From contig JAEZTQ010000008.1 of assembly GCA_023443625.1 (NCBI GenBank), positions 1 through 64,000 of the forward strand: DNA of 64,000 nucleotides. Direction: 5' to 3'. Positions 55,316-64,000 of the stretch are shown piece by piece. A model generated the notes under the pieces. The model worked only from the letters and a program-made list of their open reading frames with translations, was not told the DNA's origin and did no database searches. Both the position numbers and the translations under genes were made by a program. Source of the DNA: Bacillota bacterium. Lineage in GTDB: Bacteria > Bacillota_A > Clostridia > Lachnospirales > Lachnospiraceae. The first letter of the stretch is position 1; every line of letters begins with the position of its first letter.

Positions 55316-55459
55316 TCTTTCACTCAAAGATAATAAAGATAGTTTTAGATAAATCATGATGATTTATGTAAGTGACAGAGGATTTCACATTGCTAGAGCG
55401 GCTCATAACTGTTATAATCATATTATATAGATATTAGGATTTCCATAAGAGGATTTTAT

Positions 55460-56344
55460 ATGAATGTTGATTTAGAATATTATCGTATTTTTTATTATGT
55501 AGCTAAAGCTGGGAGCTTTACCCGTGCAGGGGAGGAGCTTTGTATCTCACAGCCGGCAGTTAGTCAGTCAATCAAGCTCCTTGAGTCAAGTCTGGGAAGT
55601 AAGCTGTTTGTCCGTATCCCCAAGGGTGTTAAACTGACGCCGGAAGGAGAGGTACTATTTAGTTATGTCCAAAGAGGTTACGAGTACATTCTTCTGGGTG
55701 AAGCTAAATTTCAAAAAATGCTTGATTTAGAGAATGGTGAGATACGCATAGGCGCCAGTGATATGACATTACAGTATTATCTCCTTCCTTACTTAGAGGA
55801 TTTTCATGAGAGATTTCCAGGTATAAAGGTGACAGTAACCAATGCCCCCACACCGGACACTTTGGATTATCTGTATGGCGGTAAGATTGATTTTGGTATT
55901 GTCAGCGAACCTTTTGATGTTAAGATGGAGATTGAGGTTAATAGAGTTCGAAAAATCAAGGACACCTTTGTTGCAGGTAATAGATTTCAACATCTTAAGG
56001 GAAAAATCTTGCAATACAAGGAACTGGAAGAACTACCGATTATTTGCCTGGAGTGTAATACCAGCTCACGTAAATATATTGATGGATTTTTAAAAGAGAA
56101 TGATGTGGTTCTTCAACCAGAATTTGAGTTGGCAATGAGTGATATTATTGTCAAATTTGCAGTAAGAAATTTGGGTATTGGCTGTGTGGTTAGAGATTTT
56201 GCAGAGGATGCCATAGCTTCAGGCGACCTCTTTGAACTGCAATTTGAACAGGAAATTCCAGATAGGCATTTTTGTATTATTACCAGCAGCTCTAACCCTA
56301 TATCTACAGCAGCAATGAAGCTGCTGCATATGTTAAACAATTAG
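55460..56344 (+). CDS. LysR-family transcriptional regulator
   Basis: A 294-aa regulator. The N-terminal winged helix (1-60) has YYVAKAGSFTRAGEELCISQPAVSQSIKLLE split as helix-turn-helix. The effector-binding domain (about 90-290) is of the periplasmic-binding type. AGAGG precedes the ATG. It is divergent from the HMA-like gene with 144 bp between the starts, so it could regulate that gene or itself. Placed between purB and dut, it has no evident link to purines. The effector is unknown. Confidence 0.9.
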   Translation: MNVDLEYYRIFYYVAKAGSFTRAGEELCISQPAVSQSIKLLESSLGSKLFVRIPKGVKLTPEGEVLFSYVQRGYEYILLGEAKFQKMLDLENGEIRIGASDMTLQYYLLPYLEDFHERFPGIKVTVTNAPTPDTLDYLYGGKIDFGIVSEPFDVKMEIEVNRVRKIKDTFVAGNRFQHLKGKILQYKELEELPIICLECNTSSRKYIDGFLKENDVVLQPEFELAMSDIIVKFAVRNLGIGCVVRDFAEDAIASGDLFELQFEQEIPDRHFCIITSSSNPISTAAMKLLHMLNN

Positions 56345-56428
56345 ATGGTTCCCAAAAAATGGACAAATCATTAGCAGGAACTCAGTAAGATACGAATTAA
56401 TAAACATAATAAAGGATGGTTAAAGAGG

Positions 56429-56866
56429 ATGAAAATAGACATTAAAAAATTAAATGACACAGCTATGCTTCCAACAAGAGGCAGTGAACAGGCTGCGGGA
56501 TGGGATTTGTATTCTAACAATACAGAGACTGTTATTCTAGAGGCTCACAAAACCGCTATGATTGGAACGGGTTTATCCATGGCTATTCCTGAAGGATATT
56601 TTGGAGCAGTCTTTGCTAGGAGTGGTTTAGCAACAAAGCAGGGATTACGACCTGCCAACTGTGTAGGGGTCATTGATAGTGATTACCGTGGAGAGATTAT
56701 CGTATCCTTACATAATGATAGGGATGAGGTAAGAAAGATTGAACCCAAGGAAAGAATTGCACAGCTTGTAGTTATGCCTTATTTGTCCGTAGAGTTTGAA
56801 GAGAAAGATACTTTGGATGAGACCAAACGAGGAGAGAAGGGCTTTGGTTCTACTGGCACAAGATAA
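56429..56866 (+). CDS. dut: dUTP diphosphatase Dut
   Basis: A 145-aa trimeric dUTPase that hydrolyses dUTP to dUMP, keeping uracil out of DNA. The five family motifs are visible: AAGWDLYSN, ARSGLATKQGL, GVIDSDYRGEI, ERIAQLVV and the C-terminal arm RGEKGFGSTG. Length is normal. GGATGG and AAAGAGG lie before the ATG. The next gene starts 47 bp later. Confidence 0.96.
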   Translation: MKIDIKKLNDTAMLPTRGSEQAAGWDLYSNNTETVILEAHKTAMIGTGLSMAIPEGYFGAVFARSGLATKQGLRPANCVGVIDSDYRGEIIVSLHNDRDEVRKIEPKERIAQLVVMPYLSVEFEEKDTLDETKRGEKGFGSTGTR

Positions 56867-56913
56867 TAAGTGTTTTTTCTATTTAACTTAGGATGATATT
56901 GGAGGTTTTTTAG

Positions 56914-57612
56914 GTGGCCGGAGTGATGACACATATGGTAATCGCCAGAGAATTAAATAAACACCTGCAAAAAGGTATAATAAAGGATATGGACTTATTT
57001 TATCTGGGTAATCTGGCACCAGATTCTATTCACGCCAGAGAAGGGTATCTAAGAATTTATAAGAAGCATACCCATCTGCGGGATGATATACCGGATAAGG
57101 ACTTTGGTAAAGAAGAGAATTTGGTACTTTTCCATGAACGTGTTACACGGTTTATCCTTGAAAACAGAGACTCTTGGGATGGATTAGAAGACCTCTACCG
57201 TGGTTATGTAGTTCATATTTTAACAGACGAATTATTTGTTCTTACCATACGTGAGGAATTTAACAAAACCGTAGAAAAGCTAGGTATAATCCAAGGGGAA
57301 CCAATCTATATAGATTATATCATAACCGATATGATACGAAATGATTATTTGCTGGTTAAAAATTATGAAGGTATGGATGAAATACGAAGACAGATAGAAG
57401 GGGTTCCCATTTATCCCATTAGGGGGTACTTGACAGAGAAGGAAATGTCCATAAGCAGGGATTGGATGGTGCGTCAGTATTTTTATGAAGAAAATCAATG
57501 CCTGCAACCTAGGTATATCACCTATGAGAGAATACTTACATTTATACAACTGTCCGTTGAGAACATAATCAATAGGCTTTCAGAGGGTGGCAGCTTACCA
57601 AGGATGTTTTGA
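56914..57612 (+). CDS. Zinc-dependent phospholipase C-like protein
   Basis: A 232-aa protein resembling the zinc-dependent phospholipase C family (S1-P1/PLC fold). Likely metal ligands are THMVIARE near the start, LGNLAPDSIH, KKHTHLRD and GYVVHILTDELF. There is no signal peptide, unlike true secreted phospholipases, so it is probably a cytoplasmic relative of unknown substrate. GGAGG at 56901-56905 supports the GTG at 56914. It lies between dut and purA, probably transcribed with dut. Confidence 0.72.
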   Translation: MAGVMTHMVIARELNKHLQKGIIKDMDLFYLGNLAPDSIHAREGYLRIYKKHTHLRDDIPDKDFGKEENLVLFHERVTRFILENRDSWDGLEDLYRGYVVHILTDELFVLTIREEFNKTVEKLGIIQGEPIYIDYIITDMIRNDYLLVKNYEGMDEIRRQIEGVPIYPIRGYLTEKEMSISRDWMVRQYFYEENQCLQPRYITYERILTFIQLSVENIINRLSEGGSLPRMF

Positions 57613-57813
57613 TAAAGGAAAATGCCAAAGCCCTTCGCAAGATGGAGTGCCACAAAATAGCCAAAGCCATAATTTAATATTATGCTTTATATAATCTATA
57701 TTGATTTTACTTATGAAGTGAATGGATTTATACTTGGAAAGTAATTGGGTATACTAATTTAATTGCGATGCTAAAGGAATGATAGAATCGCATCATCCAA
57801 GGAGGATTTCACT

Positions 57814-59088
57814 ATGGTAAAAGCAATTGTTGGCGCCAATTGGGGCGATGAGGGAAAAGGCAAAATCACAGACATGCTTGGACAGGAAGCAGACATAATC
57901 GTAAGATTTCAAGGTGGTAGTAATGCAGGGCATACCATTATTAATGAATACGGTAAATTTGCTCTTCATTTACTTCCCTCCGGTGTATTTTATAAGCATA
58001 CAACCTGCATTATTGGTAATGGTGTAGCACTTAACATACCCTATTTAGTGAAGGAAATTCAGTCCTTAGAGGAGAGAGGTGTTCCAACACCTAAGATTTT
58101 AGTATCCCAACGGGTACAGATTTTGATGCCTTATCATATTTTATTTGATCAATATGAAGAAGAAAGATTAGGTGGCAAATCCTTTGGTTCCACCAAATCC
58201 GGTATTGCACCTTTCTATTCAGACAAATATGCAAAAATAGGTTTTCAGGTGTCGGAATTATTTGATGATAAGGTTTTAAAAGATAAGATTGCAGGGGTTT
58301 GTGAGATGAAGAATGTAATATTGGAGCATCTATATCATAAGCCGGCAATCAAGGAAGACGAATTATACAATACATTAATTGAGTATAGAAATATGGTTGA
58401 GCCTTATGTGTATGATGTATCAGCATACTTACATGAAGCAATTAAGGCTGGTAAGAATATATTACTGGAGGGCCAGTTAGGGGCGCTTAAGGATCCTGAC
58501 TTTGGAATATATCCCATGGTAACCTCCTCATCCACTTTGGCGGCTTATGGTGCTATCGGCGCAGGTATTCCACCCTATGAGATTAAGAGTGTAGTAACAG
58601 TGGTTAAAGCATATTCCAGCACTGTTGGTGCAGGAGAGTTTGTCAGTGAAATCTTCGGTGAAGAGGCGGATGAGCTAAGAAGACGTGGTGGTGATGGAGG
58701 AGAATATGGGGCCACTACTGGACGTCCTAGACGGATGGGCTGGTTTGATGCGATTGCTTCTCGTTATGGATGTAGAGTGCAGGGAGCCACGGAGGTTGCC
58801 CTTACGGTTCTTGATGTACTTGGCTATCTTGATATCCTTCCTGTGTGTGTGGGATACGAGATAGATGGAGTTGTTACAAAGGATTTCCCCACTACAGTAA
58901 AGCTTCCTAAGGCAAAGCCTGTATATGAATACCTCCCTGGTTGGAAAGAGGAGATCAGGGGAATTAGAAATTATGAAGAGCTTCCTGCAAACTGCAGAAG
59001 ATATATTGAGTTCATTGAAAAGGAACTGGAAGCGCCCATTACATTAGTGTCTAACGGTCCAGGAAGAGATGATATTATCCGCAGATAA
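57814..59088 (+). CDS. purA: Adenylosuccinate synthetase PurA
   Basis: A 424-aa GTP-dependent enzyme that converts IMP to adenylosuccinate, the step before PurB. The P-loop is VGANWGDEGKGKITDML, followed by GGSNAGHTI, QLGALKDPDFGIYPMVTSSS and the TTGRPRRMGWFD region. GGAGG lies 8 nt before the ATG. With purC-purF-purB 3-6 kb upstream it supplies AMP synthesis, but it is separated from them by LysR, dut and a phospholipase-like gene and likely has its own promoter. Confidence 0.95.
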   Translation: MVKAIVGANWGDEGKGKITDMLGQEADIIVRFQGGSNAGHTIINEYGKFALHLLPSGVFYKHTTCIIGNGVALNIPYLVKEIQSLEERGVPTPKILVSQRVQILMPYHILFDQYEEERLGGKSFGSTKSGIAPFYSDKYAKIGFQVSELFDDKVLKDKIAGVCEMKNVILEHLYHKPAIKEDELYNTLIEYRNMVEPYVYDVSAYLHEAIKAGKNILLEGQLGALKDPDFGIYPMVTSSSTLAAYGAIGAGIPPYEIKSVVTVVKAYSSTVGAGEFVSEIFGEEADELRRRGGDGGEYGATTGRPRRMGWFDAIASRYGCRVQGATEVALTVLDVLGYLDILPVCVGYEIDGVVTKDFPTTVKLPKAKPVYEYLPGWKEEIRGIRNYEELPANCRRYIEFIEKELEAPITLVSNGPGRDDIIRR

Positions 59089-59148
59089 AGCTTTATATTG
59101 AAAATTTGACTTTTTTATTACAAGTCATCGCTAGAAAGGTATTAGATA

Positions 59149-60966
59149 ATGAATTTGTTAACCATAGAGAATATGACAAAAAGCTATACAGAGAGAGTAC
59201 TCTTTGATCATGTAAGTTTAGGTATCAATGAGGGAGAGAAGATTGGTGTGATTGGAATCAATGGTACAGGGAAGTCCACTCTGCTTAAAATAATCGCTGG
59301 TTTTGAGGAGCCGGATGAAGGAACTGTTACCAAGGGTAAGATGGTTCGTATCGGTTATCTGCCCCAATCCCCAGTCTTTGATGAGGAGCTATCAATTCTT
59401 CAAAATGTAGTTCTTAATCAAAAGGCAGAGGAGGAATACCGTAACCTTGAGGGTGAGGCAAAGTCCATGCTTCTTAGAGTTGGTATTGATGATGTAGATA
59501 TATCTCCGGTCAAACTCTCTGGTGGACAAAAGAAAAGGGTTGCTCTTGTTAGAACCTTACTGATGCCTGCTAATATTCTCATACTGGATGAGCCAACGAA
59601 CCATTTGGATAATGAGATGGCAGAGTGGCTGGAGGAGTATCTATTAAAATATCGTGGAGCTCTTATTATGGTAACCCATGACAGGTATTTTCTTGATAAA
59701 GTTACCAATAAAATTATTGAGATTGATAAGGGAAACATTTATTCCTATGCTGCCAATTACTCTAAATTCTTAGAATTAAAAGCAGAGCGAGAGGATATGG
59801 CCCTGGCTACTGAACGTAAAGCAAAGAGCCTATTTCGTATGGAACTGGAATGGATGCAGCGTGGCGCCAGAGCACGTTCCACCAAGCAAAAGGCACATAT
59901 ACAGCGTTTTGAAGAATTAAGAGATCGCAAGGTTTTAGAGACTGATGGAAAGGTAGAGATTAATGCTTTGTCTTCTCGTCTCGGTAAGAAAACCATCGAG
60001 CTTAATCATATCAGCAAGTCCTTTGGGGATAGGGAACTTATTCGTGATTTTACTTATATCCTTCTTCCAGGAGATCGGATTGGAATAATCGGTCCTAATG
60101 GATGTGGGAAATCCACTTTGCTCAATATCTTTACCAATGTCTTGGAGCCTGATGAGGGTAGTGTTGAGGTAGGAACTACCATTAAGTTGGGATATTTCTC
60201 TCAGGAAAATGAATATATGGATGAGAGTCTTAGGGTAATTGATTATATACGTGATACAGCAGAGTATATTAAGACTTCAGAAGGTACAGTGTCAGCTTCT
60301 TCGATGTGTGAGAAATTTCTCTTTCTTGGAGCTATGCAGTATTCTGTCATTGCAAAGCTCTCTGGTGGTGAGAAAAGAAGATTGTATTTACTAAAAGTAT
60401 TAATGGAGGCTCCCAATGTACTGGTACTGGATGAGCCCACCAATGATTTGGATATACAAACCTTAACTATTCTGGAGGATTATCTGGAAACCTATCCTGG
60501 AATTGTTGTTACCGTATCCCATGACAGATATTTTCTTGATAAGGTGGTAACGAGAATATTTGCTTTTGAAAATGGGAGCCTTCGTCAGTATGAGGGTAAT
60601 TTTTCCGATTATAAAGAGGCCAAGTTACTCAGTGGAGAGGATGCAGTTAAGGTAGGTGTATTAGACAAGAATAATGCTGAGGAACAAAAGAAAGCAAGTA
60701 TGACTTCTTGGAAGCAAAAGAGCACCAAGCTTAAATTCTCCTATCAGGAACAGAAGGAATATGATAGTATTGATGAGGATATCGCTGACCTTGAGTCTGC
60801 TATTGAGACAATAGAGATAGAGATTGGAAAGGCAGCAACGGACTATACGAAATTAAATGAGCTGATGCTAAAGAAAGAAGAACTAGAAAAAACCCTGGAA
60901 GAGAAGATGGATCGATGGGTTTATTTAAATGATCTTGCCGAACAGATAGAGGCGGCTAAGCAATAA
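59149..60966 (+). CDS. ABC-F family ATPase (Uup-like)
   Basis: A 605-aa soluble protein with two ABC domains: Walker A GINGTGKST (about 36-44) and GPNGCGKST (about 315-323). The signatures are LSGGQKKRV and LSGGEKRRL, and Walker B is ILILDEPTNHLD and VLVLDEPTNDLD. An inter-domain linker (about 205-285) has the P-site-tRNA-interaction-like arginine-rich stretch RMELEWMQRGARARSTKQKA, split. The C-terminal coiled coil (about 540-605) fits the Uup group. ABC-F proteins act on the ribosome. It is not clearly a resistance protein. AAAGG precedes the ATG. Confidence 0.9.
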   Translation: MNLLTIENMTKSYTERVLFDHVSLGINEGEKIGVIGINGTGKSTLLKIIAGFEEPDEGTVTKGKMVRIGYLPQSPVFDEELSILQNVVLNQKAEEEYRNLEGEAKSMLLRVGIDDVDISPVKLSGGQKKRVALVRTLLMPANILILDEPTNHLDNEMAEWLEEYLLKYRGALIMVTHDRYFLDKVTNKIIEIDKGNIYSYAANYSKFLELKAEREDMALATERKAKSLFRMELEWMQRGARARSTKQKAHIQRFEELRDRKVLETDGKVEINALSSRLGKKTIELNHISKSFGDRELIRDFTYILLPGDRIGIIGPNGCGKSTLLNIFTNVLEPDEGSVEVGTTIKLGYFSQENEYMDESLRVIDYIRDTAEYIKTSEGTVSASSMCEKFLFLGAMQYSVIAKLSGGEKRRLYLLKVLMEAPNVLVLDEPTNDLDIQTLTILEDYLETYPGIVVTVSHDRYFLDKVVTRIFAFENGSLRQYEGNFSDYKEAKLLSGEDAVKVGVLDKNNAEEQKKASMTSWKQKSTKLKFSYQEQKEYDSIDEDIADLESAIETIEIEIGKAATDYTKLNELMLKKEELEKTLEEKMDRWVYLNDLAEQIEAAKQ

Positions 60967-61002
60967 GTTAGTGTTAATATAAGATTATTCCTATCATATA
61001 AA

Positions 61003-61050
61003 AACTCACATCTTTGTAAATAGTAAATTACAAGGATGTGAGTTAATTTT
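61003..61050 (+). terminator. Terminator after the ABC-F gene
   Basis: Stem AACTCACATCTTTGTAA with TTACAAGGATGTGAGTT (61003-61044, one wobble), then AATTTTTATT. Confidence 0.85.
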
Positions 61051-61051
61051 T

Positions 61052-61222
61052 ATTCAATAGAGGAAATTACATCCTATTGAATTCTGCTATGGATGCGCAC
61101 CTTGCGGTAAGGAAGTATATTGCTTCGCAATCCGCTCGGGAGCGGAGAATGTGCCAAAGGCACATTCTTTGTTCTAGGAAATTACGTCCTATAACATAAT
61201 TGCATGCCCACCTCGCAGCAAG
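61052..61222. repeat. Composite dispersed repeat, copy B
   Basis: Hairpin arms ATTCAATAG-AGGA and TCCTATTGAAT (61052-61082), body from TGGATGCGCACCTTGCGG through GCTTCGCAATCC and CTCGGG (61090-61140), then AATGTGCC-AAA-GGCACATT (61148-61166). Next come TTTGTTCTAGGAAATTACGTCCTAT (split) and a truncated second body TGCATGCCCACCTCGC. The module order equals copy A. The middle stem is retained with a different sequence (GTGTCAGC in A, ATGTGCC here). Confidence 0.82.
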
Positions 61223-61241
61223 AAATAGGTTTATTAAATGC

Positions 61242-63116
61242 TTACGCTGACCTCTCAAATTGGGAATTATAAAGGTTTGCATAGAAGCCACCCTTAGCCA
61301 GGAGCTCTTCATGATTACCCTGTTCTACAATGTCACCTTCATTCATAACAAGAATTAAGTCTGCATCGCGGATGGTTGATAAACGGTGGGCTATGATGAA
61401 GCTGGTTCTGCCCTTCATCAAGGTATCCATGGCTTTTTGAATTAAGATCTCAGTTCTTGTATCTACAGAGCTGGTAGCTTCATCAAGAATTAGAATCTTG
61501 GGATCAGCTAATATGGCCCTTGCTATGGTTAGGAGCTGTTTCTGACCTTGGGACACATTGGTGGCCTCTTCGTTAAGTTCCATTTTATAGCCATCAGGAA
61601 GTGTGGATATGAAATGGTGTACATGGGCTGCCTTAGCTGCCTTTTTTACATCTTCGTCTGTGGCTTCTAATTTACTATAACGAATATTTTCCATAATACT
61701 TCCGTTAAATAACCAGGTATCCTGTAGTACCATTCCAAAGAGTTTTCTAAGATCACTTCGGTCAAAGTCTTTAATATTATGCCCATCAATTAGAATCTCA
61801 CCGCTATTGATATCATAGAAACGCATGAGTAGCTTAACCATAGTTGTTTTTCCTGCTCCAGTTGGTCCGACAATTGCGATTTTTTGACCTTTCGCAACCT
61901 TGGCACTGAAATCATTGATAATTATCTTATCTGGGTTATATCCAAAATGAACATTCTTAAATTCTACATAACCCTCCAGTCCTTGGATAGGTACTGGATT
62001 TTCAATGGTCTGAACTTCCTCTTCTGCTTCTAGAAATTCAAAAACTCTTTCAGCTGCAGCAGCGGTGGATTGGAACATATTCGTAACCTGGCTGAGTTGG
62101 CCGATGGGTTGGGTAAATAAGTTGATATATTGGAAGAAGGATTGTATCTGACCGATTTTGATTTTATTATTAATAGCTAAATATCCTCCCAGAATTGCAA
62201 CTCCTACATAACCTATATTACCGATGAACTGCATCATAGGCATCATTAGGCCAGACAAACATTGGGATTTCCATGCCGATTCATATAATTTATCATTCTT
62301 TTTGTTAAAGTCATCAATCGATTCAGCTTCCTTATTAAATACCTTGACAATGGTATGTCCGCCGTAGATTTCCTCAACCTGACCATTTACATGACCTAAA
62401 TACTCCTGCTGTTGCTTAAAGTATTTCTGTGATTTCTTTACCACACCTCCTACCACAATACCAGAGACGGGAAGGACCAGAAGTGCCAATAATGTCATGG
62501 GGAGACTGATGCGGAGCATCATAATTAGAACACCGACAATCTGTACAAGACTGGTTACTAACTGGGATAAGCTTTGATTAAGGCTCTGGCCTAGGGTATC
62601 AATATCATTGGTTACTCTGGATAGTATCTCTCCATGGGAGGTAGTATCAAAATAATTCATGGGCATCCGATGAATTTTCTCGGAGATCTCTTTACGAAAC
62701 TGGTAAGTAATCTTTTGTGTTATTCCCGTCAGAAACCAGCCTTGTATTAAAGAGAATATTAAACCAATTCCATACAAAATAATTAGGGTAAGAAGAATTT
62801 TAGCCAGAGCATCAAAGTTGATGCCTCCATGGCCTCCAATTTTTCCGATTATTCCCTCGGTTATTTCTGTGGTAGCCTTACCCATGATATCAGGACCGAT
62901 AATGGTAAAGATTGTGCTGCCGATTGCAAATATGAAAGCAATAATAAAACCTATTTTATATTTAGACAGACTGGAAAGTAATTTTTTCATGGTACCCTTA
63001 AAATCTTTGGCCTTTTCTCCAGCCATCATTCCAGGGTGTCCTCCGGATCTTGCTGCATACTTCTTATGCTCAGGCTTAGGAGTAGAATTATTGATTTCCT
63101 GTTCTTTATTACTCAT
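61242..63116 (-). CDS. ABC exporter half-transporter, catalytically competent subunit
   Basis: A 624-aa ABC exporter (BmrD/YheH type): N-terminal cytoplasmic tail, six membrane helices (about 45-345) and an ATPase domain (about 380-620). Walker A is VGPTGAGKTTMVK and Walker B ILILDEATSSVD keeps the catalytic Glu. Its signature reads NVSQGQKQLL instead of LSGGQ. It overlaps the upstream partner gene by 8 bp (ATGAGTAA), so both are translated together as a heterodimer. It likely exports drugs or lipids; the substrate is unknown. GGAGGAG lies before the ATG. Confidence 0.88.
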   Translation of the reverse strand: MSNKEQEINNSTPKPEHKKYAARSGGHPGMMAGEKAKDFKGTMKKLLSSLSKYKIGFIIAFIFAIGSTIFTIIGPDIMGKATTEITEGIIGKIGGHGGINFDALAKILLTLIILYGIGLIFSLIQGWFLTGITQKITYQFRKEISEKIHRMPMNYFDTTSHGEILSRVTNDIDTLGQSLNQSLSQLVTSLVQIVGVLIMMLRISLPMTLLALLVLPVSGIVVGGVVKKSQKYFKQQQEYLGHVNGQVEEIYGGHTIVKVFNKEAESIDDFNKKNDKLYESAWKSQCLSGLMMPMMQFIGNIGYVGVAILGGYLAINNKIKIGQIQSFFQYINLFTQPIGQLSQVTNMFQSTAAAAERVFEFLEAEEEVQTIENPVPIQGLEGYVEFKNVHFGYNPDKIIINDFSAKVAKGQKIAIVGPTGAGKTTMVKLLMRFYDINSGEILIDGHNIKDFDRSDLRKLFGMVLQDTWLFNGSIMENIRYSKLEATDEDVKKAAKAAHVHHFISTLPDGYKMELNEEATNVSQGQKQLLTIARAILADPKILILDEATSSVDTRTEILIQKAMDTLMKGRTSFIIAHRLSTIRDADLILVMNEGDIVEQGNHEELLAKGGFYANLYNSQFERSA

Positions 63117-64000
63117 GGTCTAACTCCTCCTTTGACAATTGAGATGATGCAATTTGTTGATATACATCACAGTTTTTTAAAAGCTCCTTGTGGGTTCCTT
63201 TACCAACGATTTGTCCATTATCAAGTACAAGGATTTGCTCTGCATTCATTATTGTACTGATTCTTTGAGCGACGATGATAAGGGTACTGTCTGTTAGTTC
63301 ATCCTTAATAGTTTTACGAAGCTTTGCATCCGTTTTATAATCTAAGGCAGAAAAACTGTCATCAAAGATATAGATATTAGGGTTCTTAGCAATAGCCCGA
63401 GCTATGGATAGACGCTGTTTCTGACCACCGGATACATTGGTACCGCCCTGGGCAATATCGGATTGGTAGCCTTCCGGTTTTTCATTAATAAATTCTTCAG
63501 CCTGGGCAATTCTTGCTGCCTTTAGCATCTCTTCTTCCTTGGTTTGGTTATTGCTGAATTTAATATTAGATTCAATCGTACCGGAGAAGAGAACTCCCTT
63601 TTGTGGGACATAGCCTAATTTATCACGAAGGGTATGCTGTTTCATTTTCCTAATATCCGTACCATCCAGAAGAATACTGCCCTTGGTAACATCATAGAAA
63701 CGGGGAATCAGGTTAATTAATGTTGATTTACCGCTACCGGTACTTCCAATGATGGCCGTAGTTTCTCCAGGTTTTGCAACAAAGTTTATGTTGGAGAGCA
63801 CATCCTCCTCGGCATTGGGATAACGGAAGAATACATTTCTGAATTCTAAAATACCCTTTGTATTTGTAGCTATTATTTCTTCTTGCTCAGGATCCTTAAT
63901 AGTAGATCTGGATGATAGAATTTCATCAATACGTTTTGCAGCTACAGAGGCTCTGGGCAGCATAACAGATATCATGGTAAGCATTAAGAAGGACATAATA
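63109..64000 (-). CDS. ABC exporter half-transporter, degenerate-site subunit (partial, runs off right edge)
   Basis: The visible 297 codons start inside the last membrane helix (SFLMLTMISVMLPRASVAAKRIDEIL) and cover the whole ATPase domain: Walker A IGSTGSGKSTLIN, signature VSGGQKQRL and Walker B IYIFDDSFSALD, in which the catalytic Glu is replaced by Asp. This fits the BmrC/YheI-type subunit of heterodimeric exporters with one weak ATP site. The true start lies beyond the window; the ATG at 63996 is internal. Its stop codon overlaps the partner's start. Confidence 0.88.
   Translation of the reverse strand, partial: IMSFLMLTMISVMLPRASVAAKRIDEILSSRSTIKDPEQEEIIATNTKGILEFRNVFFRYPNAEEDVLSNINFVAKPGETTAIIGSTGSGKSTLINLIPRFYDVTKGSILLDGTDIRKMKQHTLRDKLGYVPQKGVLFSGTIESNIKFSNNQTKEEEMLKAARIAQAEEFINEKPEGYQSDIAQGGTNVSGGQKQRLSIARAIAKNPNIYIFDDSFSALDYKTDAKLRKTIKDELTDSTLIIVAQRISTIMNAEQILVLDNGQIVGKGTHKELLKNCDVYQQIASSQLSKEELDHE

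Noticed and set aside
61067..61312. Minus-strand ORF of 81 codons across repeat copy B
   Set aside because: It covers the dispersed repeat and the 3' end of the ABC transporter gene in another frame, and has no ribosome-binding site.

Overview
The window looks like chromosome of a low-GC, spore-forming, saccharolytic clostridium, most likely of the Lachnospiraceae (Clostridium cluster XIVa) type. This is inferred from an alpha/beta-type small acid-soluble spore protein, SleB-like and SpoIID-like cell-wall proteins, AddAB in place of RecBCD, a HrcA/CIRCE-controlled groESL, cellobiose phosphorylase and xylulokinase. No rRNA or tRNA gene was recognised. One structured RNA (6S-like), one TPP riboswitch, one CIRCE operator and many intrinsic terminators are visible.

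Layout. 0-0.2 kb: 5' end of an IS1634-type transposase running off the left edge. 0.4-3.4 kb: methionine ABC transporter metNIQ, preceded by a consensus promoter, a 38-codon Met/Cys-rich leader ORF and a terminator, an arrangement like an attenuator. 3.5-6.1 kb: DUF3810 membrane protein and SleB-like hydrolase. 6.7-10 kb: glnS and two Cys-motif proteins (DUF2225, DUF6062). 10.4-12.5 kb: groESL. 12.5-17.5 kb: lipoprotein amidase, TPP-riboswitch thiT, and two paralogous SpoIID-like/peptidoglycan-binding proteins. 17.7-22.3 kb: carAB. 22.3-26.3 kb: glyoxalase-like protein, Big_2 secreted protein, two-component system. 26.3-30.3 kb: 6S-like RNA, nadE, DegV protein, small membrane protein. 30.4-38.5 kb: addB-addA separated by a 16-bp tandem array, then a SASP gene. 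38.5-46.9 kb: an accessory-looking stretch with a ROK regulator, xylB, several secreted or membrane proteins of unknown function, two broken genes and a methyltransferase. 47-50.7 kb: hslO and cellobiose phosphorylase. 51-59 kb: purine genes purC, purF, purB and (after a LysR regulator, dut and a phospholipase-C-like protein) purA. 59-64 kb: ABC-F ATPase and a heterodimeric ABC exporter running off the right edge.

The least explained features are non-coding or repetitive. (1) The Met/Cys leader ORF before metNIQ. (2) A family of composite intergenic repeats at 4.8, 6.4, 10.2, 14.8, 26.6 and 61.1 kb, in which a stem is kept while its sequence changes. (3) A 16-bp array that begins with the last codons of addB and fills the addB-addA gap. 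(4) Further tandem expansions inside addA, the amidase and the SleB-like protein. (5) A long imperfect inverted repeat at 45.8 kb. All names are from reading the sequence; no database search was possible.
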